Below, piece by piece: positions 37,385-48,121 of a stretch of DNA of 64,000 nt; the first letter of the stretch is position 1, and every line of letters starts with the position of its first letter. This DNA is from Diogma glabrata. Taxonomy: Eukaryota > Arthropoda > Insecta > Diptera > Cylindrotomidae. The stretch covers positions 200,545,619 through 200,609,618 of the forward strand of contig OY856188.1 in the NCBI GenBank assembly GCA_963693315.1, read 5' to 3'. The position numbers were made by a program, and so were the translations under genes. The notes under the pieces are model-generated. The model ran no database searches. It saw only the letters and a list, made by a program, of their open reading frames with translations, and was not told where the DNA came from.

Positions 37385-37945
37385 TTATGTAACAAGTACG
37401 CAAAATATGGTTTTAGCAGACGAATCGTAATTTTTCCGGACGAGGCGCTAGCCGAGTCTGTAATATGAAGATGAGTCTGCTAAATCCATTTACGTACGTG
37501 TTGCATACAACGTTTTTTAGTATTAGCTCTTAGGATTTTTTTTCTAATTTGTTGCTTAATTTGTTTTCTTACGTACCTAAAAATTACATTTTTTGAACAA
37601 AACTTATCAAAGCAATTGTGATTATAATTTGAAAATAATTATAATATAAAATGAAAACAAATTTTGAATCTGCTAAAGTGTTGTCATAACGACTTTAAGT
37701 ACTAGGCCGCCAAAATACAATTTTGCGGACTCTAAACAGTTCTAAAAGTATTCATTTTTCGGAGCTAATACTAAAAAATAATTTACTTTAAATTAAAACA
37801 TGCTACTCTGTCGGAAGAATAATACGTCGTATTGCTTTCGTGTTTAATGAATTTTATTTTCTCACAAACTCGACATACTCGCTCGTACCTCGCTCGCATT
37901 GTAAACTTTTGTTCGAAAATAAACTAGTTCATTAAACATCTCAAC
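37385..37945. repeat. Cluster of small inverted repeats
   Basis: Three hairpin-like pairs: AAGTACGCAAAATATGGTTT TAGCAGAC (37392) with GTCTGCTAAATCCATTTACG (~37475); TTTTTTAGTATTAGCTCTTA (37512) with GGAGCTAATACTAAAAAA (37760); and GTTTAATGAATTTTATTTTC (37842) with GAAAATAAACTAGTTCATTA (37914). Each could be a small MITE. 37946-38480 holds short TTAGTCACACATCATG repeats near 38406-38470 and no gene. Confidence 0.5.
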
Positions 37946-38499
37946 AATAAAGTACTATTATATAAGAAAATTTAACAATCCAATAATATATTATTTATAT
38001 TAGAACGCCCAGAAAATCGCTTTTGTCTCGGATATTAAACGCTCGAACGTATATAGGGTCATTCCATTTTAAAGTCAACCTTCAAGCTAAATTTTTTTTC
38101 TTCACAAAACTGTAACTGTGACCTATAATTTTTTTTTCATGTATTTTACTATAAGATATGGCAACAACTGTGAAAATTCCAATATTCTTATTTTGTTTAG
38201 AAAGCAATTAAGCGCATGGTTGTGAAAAAGGCTTAATATACGAATTAAAATATATCTAAAAAGAATATAGCATAGCACAAATATAATAAACCGAATTGTT
38301 TTAGACTTTTTATTTTTTGTAAGCTAAAGTTTGGAGTGTCTGAATTGGACTGCTTTGCTTTCCAAATAAATGAGGTAAGCATTCTAAATACATGAATTCT
38401 TTTGTGTTACGTTAGTCACGTTACGTTAGTCACACATCATGTGACACATCATGTTAGTCACACATCATGCGCCATGTTGTCAAGCATCAAGTTTAAATA

Positions 38500-41079
38500 C
38501 CAACACGAGGTCGCAACAAAACACAATGCGAATGAACACGCTACCGGAAGCCCGAGTGATGTAAAAATTATGCAAATAAATTGCAACAATCTCACGAATA
38601 AGATCGACGATATAATAAACTATATGTGCCAATAACAATATTCTAGTCACGTTTCTTCAAGAAACAAAACTAAATGTTAGATCTAAGATTAGTGATAGTA
38701 TCTGTGCTTATAAAATTATAAGACTGGATAGAGGAAGAACAAAGGTGGTGGTCTTGCCTTTATGCAGTACCGAAAACTGATAAACACCTAGAACAACAAG
38801 CCATTATAGTAAAATCCAGATATACGGAAATAACTATCGTCAATATTTATATTCCACTAGTAAGCAGCTGTGACACAGGTTATGAACCATCCATAGAACA
38901 TTTATTTTATACCAAAGACTTTCTAATTCTTGGAGACGTGAACACGCACCATGATCTATGGCACTCACACCTAAACAGTGATTCACGAGGTGAGAGCTTT
39001 GCTGATCAAACTGACGGCTCTAATCTTGGAGTCCTCAACGAACCACAATTAACAAGGGTAACAAATAATTCATATTCTTCTCCAGATGTCTCCATTGCGA
39101 GCATGTCACTAATGCCAATTGCAGAATGGAAAACAGAAATTGCATTGGGATCAGACCACGTACAGATCATAATCACCTGAAGTCGTTCCATGAACCATAT
39201 AAATTCCGAAAAGAAGACTTATATTAATTAACAAAGCAATTCAAAATTCAATTTCAGTAAAATTTGTTAAGTTTTCCCAGTCAAACTTTACAAATTTTAC
39301 TGAAATTGAATTCAGTAAGCAATTTTTACCACTTGACGCCCTCCCTGAGGAAAAACAAATCAGAGACATTTTTAATAAAACTCGAGCTCGCTACATTCCG
39401 GCTAGTAGTATTCAAAAGATAAAACCAAACTTTTCACACGAAGCATGTGTGCTTTCTACTTAAAAAGATGACATCCGTAAAGCAGATCCATCCGACTCCA
39501 GAATACCGAACCTGAACAAGCGAATTAACAAGCTGATCACGAATCATAAAAGAAATTAATAGAAAGAGTTAGTGGTACTAGTAAAAGTCTTTGGAAGGTC
39601 ATTAAGGGCCTAACTCATCCTCGACAACCACATAGTAATTGCATAATTCTCCTTCGTCGATATCCCAACCGAAAACCACACTAAATGCGCAAACAAATTT
39701 AACATTCAGTTTACAGAAAAACAACGTAGCCATGGGATGGGAAACAGACCAGATCAGTATTAAGCCATCTGCGCAAACTTAACATTGACAACTTGAAGGA
39801 TATCATATTTTCCGAAGAAGAGGTGGAGAATACAATAAAGAAAATTAAACCATCAAAAGCTATAGGACCTGACGGCAGCTCAGCCATCATGCTCAAATAC
39901 ATTGAACCCAAAGGATTGAATTACCTCACTCCTACACTCAATACATCTTTAAATACTCTACAGAATCAGCCACATTTTAAAACCTGAAGAAAATGGAGAG
40001 TCTTACAGACCAATATCCATCCTTTTATCGGTCGCAAAACTTATCGAAGCCGTTCTGCTCCCTCAATTGACCAGATCCTGCAATTTGACGCCACACCAAC
40101 ATGGCTTCCGGCGAGCACATAGCATAACCACCGCGCTTCACAGAATACAAAACCAGATCAGTGATAGTCTGAATCAAAAACAACCATATGCGCTAGAATA
40201 ATTGTGCCGCACGCTGCTCTACTGGATGATATCTTTAATACTGATTTGCCAGGTTTAATGAAGTGCTGGTTGTGCAACTACCGCAGAGGTCGCCAAACAT
40301 ACGTTGAGTTCCATAACTGCAAGTCCAAAATGAGAGTGCTAAGACAAAGAGTGCCATAAGGTGGAGTTCTTTCACCGTCATTATTCAATCTCTACCTAAG
40401 CAAATTTCCTATCCCACCATAAGGAATAATCATCACGTCATATGCAGACGACTGCATGGTGCTTGCAATAACCTGCAACAACTCTCAATTATCCCAAATA
40501 CCTACCTTAATATTCTTAATGATTGGCTTAAAAGCAGGAAGCTAAAACTTTCCGCTGAAAAGTCCGCTGAAAGAACATAATGAAATGCTTACCAAACAAT
40601 ATCTATTGGCCTGTCACAAAGAGAAAAATCCTTGCAATGACACCTTATCAACAATTTAACCACCTAGAGACATAAGGAGGACAGCAGTATGTTTTGTGCA
40701 TGACGCCAGAGATAACCAGGTTACTGCGGCAACATTGACGAATCTACATATAGGAGTGGCTTAAAAGCACTCCACACCGAAATTGCGCTCCAAATCGAGT
40801 TCTAAATAGCAAGCTACCAAAAGTCGTTGACGAGGAGGTCCAGCTGCCTCGATGCACCAGATCCATTATAACCCGACTAAGATCCGGTTGTTCCTGAAAC
40901 TATTGACAACTGTTCCGCATGTGAGGGCACGCCGCACGATGTAGACCACCTATTCAATTGTGTAATGTAACCAACCTGACAAAGGAAGATTTGTAGTACC
41001 ACCCAAGTTCAGTAGCAGAGTTCCTGAACCTGGACGTGGAGCCAGAGGATTAGCACCAAACCCGTCGCTACAACAACAA
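38500..41079 (+). pseudogene. Jockey-like LINE, heavily decayed
   Basis: Pieces appear in order in changing frames. Endonuclease start DVKIMQINCNNLTNKID (~38560). Endonuclease end LGDVNTHHDLWHSHL and LGSDHVQIIIT (38930-39178). RT start FSEEEVENTIKKIKPSKAIG and PDGSSAIMLKY (39808-39905). Then LTPHQHGFRRAHSITTALH (~40090), GGVLSPSLFNLYLS (~40365), YADDCMVLA (~40440), and a C-terminal cysteine pattern SACEGTPHDVDHLFNC (~40915-40962). It ends in a (CAA)n-like tail at ~41070. Stops and frameshifts occur throughout. A related decayed copy is at 52240-54180. Confidence 0.8.
39240..39315. repeat. Hairpin within the decayed LINE
   Basis: AATTCAATTTCAGTAAAATT TGTTAAG and its complement are separated by ~11 bases; it looks like a tandem-inverted duplication of one short stretch. 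Confidence 0.65.
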
Positions 41080-41388
41080 CAAAATCGCACTATACTTGTT
41101 CATGACTTACCTTACCGTGAGTCAAAGACGGACGCTGTGATTGATTAATTAAAATACCAATTTTTGGGTCTATAATGAGCGAGCGCAAGTTGTTTACTAT
41201 GTTGGTCGCTACCAATTTGAAACTTTTTGGGGAATGTTATTCTATATAAAGCAACAAAAATTCTCATAGAACGGAAATAGTATATTGTAATATGTAAAAC
41301 ATTTCCATATGGAATCAACTTAAAATTCATCTTAAGTAGATTAAATAAGTGATGCAGAAGTTTCAACTTCGAAATTGTCATCGCCACA

Positions 41389-41462
41389 ACGGCGTAGTCG
41401 ATAGCGTGTCTGCCTAAGGATTCGAACCAGGCACTGAGGAGGAAGGTTCGAATTCATCCGAA
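41389..41462 (+). repeat. tRNA-derived SINE head, second copy
   Basis: GGCGTAGTCGATAGCGTGTC TGCC (box A region, 41391-41414) and GGTTCGAATTC (box B, 41445-41455) sit at tRNA-like spacing. GATAGCGTGTCTGCCTAAGG matches the copy at 33195-33285. The body 3' of it (41463-41560) has no clear tail. Confidence 0.55.
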
Positions 41463-42822
41463 AAACGCAAAATGCGAAGTGGAGTTTTTTTCTAAGAAAC
41501 TTCCAATCATACCTTTGAATTGAACACATTTTAATTACTTCTTTACTTACTTGAGTTTAATTGATCTCAAAAAATCCCCAATATTGTAATTTTTTTTTAA
41601 ATACAAGAAAAGTGCAACGTACAAATATAATAAATAAAAAAAATTATGTATAGTATTATTTCATTCTTCGGAATATTTCTTATTTGCGTAAATCTTTTTA
41701 GGAGGTTGCTATTGTTTTTTAAAAAGGTCATGAAATATTCCACAAGAATTTGTTAAATTATTTTTCAAACATAAAATGGCTTTTAAAGTCTCAAGTAGAG
41801 TTTCTGCTCGAAAAATTCGGTCTCAAAAAAGATTTGTTATCTTGAACTAATGATTTGTTATCTTGTACTGGAGTACGCTGGGCTTGTCACTCCCGTAGAT
41901 CAAAAATAAAAAAATTTACTAATCATTAAAATTAAAAACTGATCCCTCCATACGTACAACTCAAGTTAAAACAATCTAAAGCATATTTCAAATTTTTGCT
42001 CAACTGTATTGAGTATCAAATTAAGTATCAAATTTTTGCTCAACTGTATATTAATTTTTTGAGTGAAAATTTTTCTTTCGAAAATATTGATCGTTACTAC
42101 AAAATACTACAAACGGTTTCGAACAATCTTGTATACTTGGATTATCAAAATTTTCACTGTGTGTAGGGGATTCACCTGTTTTAAGGATTTGAGTGATATT
42201 TATTAAGCTACAAACAAAAAAATTTTAGTACAATCATCTACATCGTTTGTAGTTTTCAAAAATACTTTTCTTTTTTTTTCTCTTATGTTCGGGTTCCATG
42301 TTCACACAGAATAGAATTTATTGTCTTGTTACTATTTCTTAAGCAAAAAAGAAAAGTTTGCGTCCATCAACATCTCAAAACGCATGTTGTTGTGAACCTA
42401 GGTCTTCAAAGGTATTTATATGTTGTTGTAACACATATTGTAATCAAAGCAATGCGCTAGATCGCTGTTCGTGAAAATTAAACAAAGCGATTACCACTTC
42501 CTTATTCTTATAACTCTGCAGTCTGCACCTAGTAGACATAACCTCAAAACAATGTTTTGATCTAATTTTTTCCTATTTAATATAAACTCATAACAAGTTA
42601 TTAACTTAATCTCACCTTTAAATTTCAATTTGAAATGAATTTTAAATAAAATGCAGTAAACAAAATTTGTCAAAACATAAAATTTTGAAAACTATTATTG
42701 AAAAATGAAAATTCAATAAGAAACTCTTTTAAGACAATTTAATTTGTCTCCTAAATGAAATAAAATCTTGAAGCCATCTATTGTAAATTTAGCTTTATCT
42801 AAGATACTTTTTTTTTTAAAAG
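41463..42822. other. AT-rich stretch, no gene
   Basis: Contains the inverse copy (41872-41950) of the dispersed repeat at 27766 and no recognisable coding sequence. Confidence 0.5.
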
Positions 42823-43640
42823 GAATGTGTTTTTTTGTTTGTTGACATAAGGATCACATAAAAACATTATAATTTGACCTTTTACTGCGTATGAGAAAAG
42901 AATACAAATCAAAACCTCCGATATAGAAGCCTAACTCATTTTTTAGCACAAAAAAAATCGTTACCTTGAAGCGCCATTTTGAGGTTAAAACTCAATATAA
43001 AAAAAATTCAAAAAATCGCCATAACGCCATCTGGAAAAATAAACACAATATAAAAAAAATTCAAAAAAATTTAATCAAAAACATTAATCCAATTTTTTGC
43101 ATATGACACTGTTCATTGTTTATTGCAAATGGCGTGAATCAGTAGGGCTATGATTACGGAAGTTTTGTACAAATACCTATGTGTTTGCATTTATCCCCCA
43201 AATAATTTTTCGCGGGCTTGCAATATCTTTTTCTAGAATTTCAAAATTTAACTCTGATTCTGTGTCTTAGTTAAGATTTTTTTGTAAAAAGGATTGCGTT
43301 TAGGCTTGGGTGTGTCGGTTGTCATAAAAACAAATGATAATTTGCTCTTTTACCGCGAATGATTGATTAGAAATATGTGTTTTCATGTATTTTTTAACAT
43401 TCATAGGGTGATTCATATACCAGCTAATAAAGATTTGTCTAAGCAAATATCATCAAATGCAATTTTAGGCCTGATGCTCCATAAAAAAGTCCTAGCAAAA
43501 ACAGATTTTTTATAATAGAATGTGCTTAGGTTTAGGTGTGCATGGTTCTAATAAAACATTTTTATGATTTATTCTTTTCTTTGAATGACTGAATCGAAAT
43601 ATGTATTCTCATACATTTTTAGATTTCAATACGTTTCGCA
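42823..43640. repeat. Degenerate tandem paragraphs, ~230-bp spacing
   Basis: The pattern GGATTGCG/GAATGTG ... TGTGT ... CATAAAAAC ... TTTTACCGCGAATGA-like ... GAAATATGT recurs near 42823, 43291 and 43519, spacings 468 and 228, which suggests a ~230-bp unit with one unrecognisable copy. Similarity is weak. Confidence 0.4.
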
Positions 43641-44451
43641 AAATATTCGATGTCCACTTTAAATTAAATTTGTTTAAAAAATTATACCGTAATGTGCCGA
43701 TGATTAGACCCTACAACAAAATGTATACAATAACTGTTTCTAAAAATTTAAAGATTAGATATTGCAACAACAGCATTTCTTTTTATTGAAAATATTATGG
43801 TGTGTGCGATATGTCTTAATGATAAACGAATAATAACAATGTTTATACGGTTAAATTTTTAAATGTGTTTGTGTTGGTAATATTTATTACTTTATTTGGA
43901 ATCTACCGAGGTAATTAGCGAATCGAATTATACCAGCTAGATCTGTTTATTTTATTGACAAAAATCGCAATCGTCGTAATAGCTGTATGTCGCAAGAATT
44001 GTAAATTCATAATTATTAACTAATACTTATCGTAATAATAAACTACAAAAAACCGTGATATCTGTAACAAAAAACATCAAAAATGTAAATTTTAGTTCGT
44101 GGAAATGGTGTAGTTTACTGTTTAATATTGAACACTATCTACTCACTGTTAAAAGAAGTGATATCCTGTGTCAAGCAGAAACGAGTGTAAAACAAAACAT
44201 TTTCAAATAATTAAGTGTTCTACATAATTCGAAACACTTCCTTTGTCGCTCGGATTAGATGTTAGAATAAAACAACTTCAACTAACTACGCATTAAAACA
44301 AAAGTTTCTAGTAAAAGTTCCAAATAATAAATTTGATTTATTTCTATACGAATAAAAATGTGGGATTCGATATTTGTACGATTGACTGAATCGAGAAAAG
44401 TTAGGAACAATCACGAAACCTCAGTGAGAGCTCAGACTTTTATTTAATATC

Positions 44452-47311
44452 TGGGCTATTATTTTGAAAACGTGCATCGAAAAAAAAACAACTATTTTTT
44501 AAAAATCTGAAATTTTGATATTTTGTTGGTATTGACAAAAGGAAAAAAGTAATTTCTGCTTTTATTTATGTGTACTCTGAATCGGAGTTATGCGCGTTTG
44601 AATTTTGAGGCTTTTTCACGTAGTTTTTGGTAATGGTGGCAATGTTTTGTGAATAGGTGCCACAAATTTCATCCGACTTACGTATATTTTTGCAAGTAAA
44701 AAGGAAAATAATTGAATAATTGAAATAAGTAAGTTTAAAATTAATAACTTTTCTCTTTTTCGCTAGGCGGCGCGTAAAACCTTGGTTTACTTCAAAGCTC
44801 ATATCTCAAAAAGTAGGCTTTTTTTTTTTTGTTTTTCACAAATTTTAAAGTAAACATATGCAGCTATGAAATTGAGAAATAAAAAGTCAGCAATTCAATA
44901 TGGATTTTTTCTTACGATTTTTTAAAGTTTGCTATATGTAAAATTCACATGTGTTTTTTATTAAGTTAATAATCCTGTACTAAATGTGGATTTAATAAAT
45001 TAAACATTTCATATTTTAACACCTGCAATAAATTTGAACCATTTTCTGTGCGGTTAAATGGTTAAAAACTTATTAAAAATTAATTTAAGTTAAGTGGTAA
45101 AATAAAGGAATTTAAATTATTAAAAGGGTGTGTAAAATGTTTATTTATTTAAAAAAATGTCTATTCAGCCCCTTTTTACTAATTAAAATCTCATTAGAGG
45201 CTCATAATTTTAACATTTAAAATTTCTAATGACGCCCACAAACGGTTTTTGACCAAATTATACCTGCATCCAATCAAAATATATTAAATTGTACCTACCT
45301 AATTTTACCTGACTCTACCTATGTCAAAACTATTTCAAGGGTATATATATATATATTGATTGGATTGCCTTATAATCAATTATATTCCAAAATATTTAGA
45401 AGACATAACGTTTAGAAAAGATAATAATAGAAATGCCTTTCAAATTGTGCTGTAACTTGTACGGTCTCAAAAATCATCAGCGGACATCAAAAAATGTGAA
45501 ACTGGTCACACCAGCTGTTATTCAAAAAGCTGCGACCCTAAATTTTACTTTGCGTGATGACCAGTTTATATGTGAAACATGTCGCACTTATATCTATAAA
45601 AATAAGGTAAATTTAATTATTTTATTAAAATGAATAAAAATTCATATGCACTAATATTTTCTATACAGCAGCTTTCATGTTCGGAAACTATCGATAGTGA
45701 AATTATTTCTATAAATCAGGATGTTGAAAATGATCCAACGAACGAAAATATTCAAATACCTCCAGCATCTTTAGATCCATCACCAGTTTCGGTTGATACT
45801 ATATCTCCACCAGTTCCTGAGCTACTTAATGACATTTTAGAAGATATTAACAATGTTCTTGGAAGGTTAGCCGAATCTCCTATCAAACAAAATCATATTA
45901 CAACAGGAAGTTATAAAAAAAATTGCAAGTGTCACATCGGCAATAAGTCAAAGAATATTTCAAGTAGATTCAGTTAAAGTGTTATCACCAAACGAGGAAT
46001 GTGAATATACATCATGGCTTATGAATCTTAAAAAAGAGTTTAAAGATGCCAGCTGTAAATCAAAACAAGTGTTTTTGTTGACAACTCCACCACGTAAATT
46101 TTGGTCAAATCAACGTATCCAGGATGAATTTAATGCATCAAGACGACTGGTAGAATTCGCCATGGATCTGTTGGAAACAGTTGGTCCTTACAGTTGGCTT
46201 CAAAGCAAACAAGTGCACAGTTTGTCACAAAATATAGTAAAACAAATTCAAACATACTTCTTAGCAGAGGAAATTAGTAGAACAATGCCTGGCCTTAAAG
46301 ATGTTGTTACTATTACAGAAGGATCGACAAAAATTAAGAAATCAAAGCGGTTGGTGTTATGGACCCTCACCGACATCTACGAAATGTTCTTGGAAGAAAA
46401 CAAAGAACTCAAGGATTCCACTGTTTTTTACCAGATAACACTACACCCGATAAAATAATTGCCAAAATGTTTTCTTTTTCTGATGATCATAAATATTTCA
46501 ATTTAAAGGCAAAAAAAATATATAAATTAATTTTTTAATGTATTTATTTATAATATTGATTAAATTATAATGTTTATATAAAAAATATTTTTTTAATGTT
46601 TTTTTCTAATGTTAGTGTTGGTGATGTTGAAATTATAACAAAATCTTCGATCATTGGGATCTCCAATTCTTATTATGAATAAAAACCTGTTTCTCAATCA
46701 GAAATACACAAAAAATGGTTCAAATTTATTGCAGGTGTTAAAATATGAAATGTTTAATTTATTAGATCCACATTTAGTACAGGATTATTAACTTAATAAA
46801 AAAACACATGTGAATTTTTCATATACCAAACTTTAAAAAATCGTAAGAAAAAATCCATATTGAATTGCTGACTTTTTATTTCTCAATTTCATAGCTGCAT
46901 ATGTTTACTTTAAAATTGGTGAAAAACAAAAAAAAGCCTACTTTTTGAGATATGAGCTTTGAAGTAAACCAAGGTTTTACGCGCCGCCTAGCGGAAAAGA
47001 GAAAAGTTATTAATTTTAAACTTACTTATTTCAATTATTCAATTATTTTCCTTTTTACTTGCAAAAATATACGTAAGTCGGATGAAATTTGTGGCACCTA
47101 TTCACAAAACATTGCCACCATTACCAAAAACTACGTGAAAAAGCCTCAAAATTCAACCGCGCATAACTCCGATTCAGAGTACTCAAAAAATAAAAGCAGA
47201 AATTACTTTTTTCCTTTTGTCAATGCCAACAATATATCAAAATTTCAGATTTTTTAAAAATCAAAAATTTAAAAATCAACAAAAAATGTACGTTTTCAAA
47301 ATAATAGCCCA
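44452..47311. mobile_element. Long-TIR DNA element carrying a spliced gene
   Basis: Left arm 44452-45052 and right arm 46708-47311 are near-identical inverted repeats of ~600 bp, beginning TGGGCTATTATTTTGAAAAC. The same 78-residue frame appears mirrored in both arms (44566-44802 minus, 46952-47257 plus), differing by only a few residues, which shows how similar the arms are; it is otherwise unremarkable. The 1.65-kb interior holds one intron-containing gene reading left to right. This is the layout of a DNA transposon with its own transposase. No clear target-site duplication could be read (flanks AATATC and TCTATA). Confidence 0.8.
45433..46458 (+). CDS. Uncharacterised gene in long-TIR element; candidate transposase
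   Basis: Exon 1 (45433-45606) encodes 58 residues starting MPFKLCCNLYG with Cys pairs CC and CETC, possibly a small zinc-binding module. A 62-nt intron (GT at 45607, AG at 45667-45668, pyrimidine-rich TTTTCTATACAG) is followed by exon 2 from 45669 in the same phase. After an acidic, proline-rich linker an A8 run near 45914-45922 appears to hold a one-base shift; the new frame reads through without a gap (SVTSAISQRIFQVDSVKVLS). The rest, to 46458, has NEECEYTSWLMNLKKEF, RIQDEFNASRRLVEFA, EISRTMPGLKDVV and KRLVLWTLTDIYEMFLEEN. I recall unannotated invertebrate proteins with 'SR-MPGKKD ... KRLLL-NLKE-Y--FK' blocks; those go on to a Cys/His-rich part, absent here, so the C-terminus seems truncated. 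Function unknown; role as transposase is inference from the flanking TIRs. Confidence 0.65.
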
Positions 47312-47337
47312 TCTATAAAAGAAATGGTAACAAGCTA

Positions 47338-47591
47338 ATTTCGTCGCTTTAATAATGAAATGACGTATACGCAAAAGTATAGTTTCGAGATATTTGAGTT
47401 TAAAGTTTGATGTGCGCATGCATTTGCATGGACGTTAATTTATAATTTATTAATTCTTACCCCCAGTCATAAAATAATTCGAAAATGTAAAAATGCCAAT
47501 TCAAAGATACCCTTATGGGGAATGCAGCGCACCTATTATATAAAAACAACGTATAAATAGCATACGTTGTTTCATTATTAAAGCGACGATT
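47338..47591. mobile_element. MITE of ~254 bp
   Basis: TTTCGTCGCTTTAATAATGA (47340) and its complement (to 47591), with GACGTATAC / GCATACGTT continuing the inverted pairing. It sits just outside the right arm of the long-TIR element and interrupts the outer arm pair. Confidence 0.7.
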
Positions 47592-47991
47592 TATTAGTCA
47601 GTTTATTATACTACAGACTCTAGTTTGTAAATTAAGACCATGCTATTTGAAGATCAAGTTACTTAGAGTTATATAATCTGTTGGTTATTGTTATTCTATC
47701 ATCTAATCCGAGTGACAAAGGAAGTATTTCGAATTATGTAGAACATTTAATTATTTGAAAATGTTTTGTTTTACACTCGTTTCTGCTTGACACAGGATAT
47801 CACTTCATTTTGTAGTAAGTAGATAGTTTTGACAATTAAACAGTAAACTGCACCATTTTCACGAACTAAAATTTACATTTTTGATGTTTTTTGCTTTAAA
47901 CTTAAAACTTTTTATTAAAAAAAAATATGCAAAGTAGTTTCAGAATAGTTTTTCAACTAGTTCTTTTAGATTTTCCATGAAACTCATTATA

Positions 47992-48121
47992 AAGCCGGGC
48001 ATTCACATACAACAGAAACAGAAACTGAATTTCATACAAATTTGACAGCAAAAAATTCTGTTGCTGTAAAATTTGTATGGAATTCTGTTTCTGTTTTGGT
48101 TGTATGTGATTTTCAGCCTTT
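47992..48121. mobile_element. Foldback MITE, ~130 bp
   Basis: AAAGCCGGGCATTCACATAC ... AACAGAAACAGAA ... CATACAAATTT pairs with its complement, with TTCTGTTGC at the tip. Nearly the whole element forms one hairpin. The 65-residue minus-strand frame here is a shadow of it. Confidence 0.75.

Larger units (their letters stand above)
44070..47893. repeat. Outer inverted arms flanking the long-TIR element
   Basis: 44070-44290 (CATCAAAAATGTAAATTTTA, GATATCCTGTGTCAAGCAGA, CGAAACACTTCCTTTGTCGC) is the inverse of 47690-47893. The pair encloses the element at 44452-47311, so that element may have landed in an older foldback, or these arms may be a remote part of it. Confidence 0.8.

Noticed and set aside
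45358..45432. A promoter for the TIR-borne gene
   Set aside because: A TATATATATA stretch lies near 45342-45354, but AT richness makes it uninformative.
44566..47257. Duplicate 78-101 residue ORF (MSFEVNQGF...) on both strands
   Set aside because: It is the same stretch of the two inverted arms; no motif, and the shared frame simply follows from arm identity.
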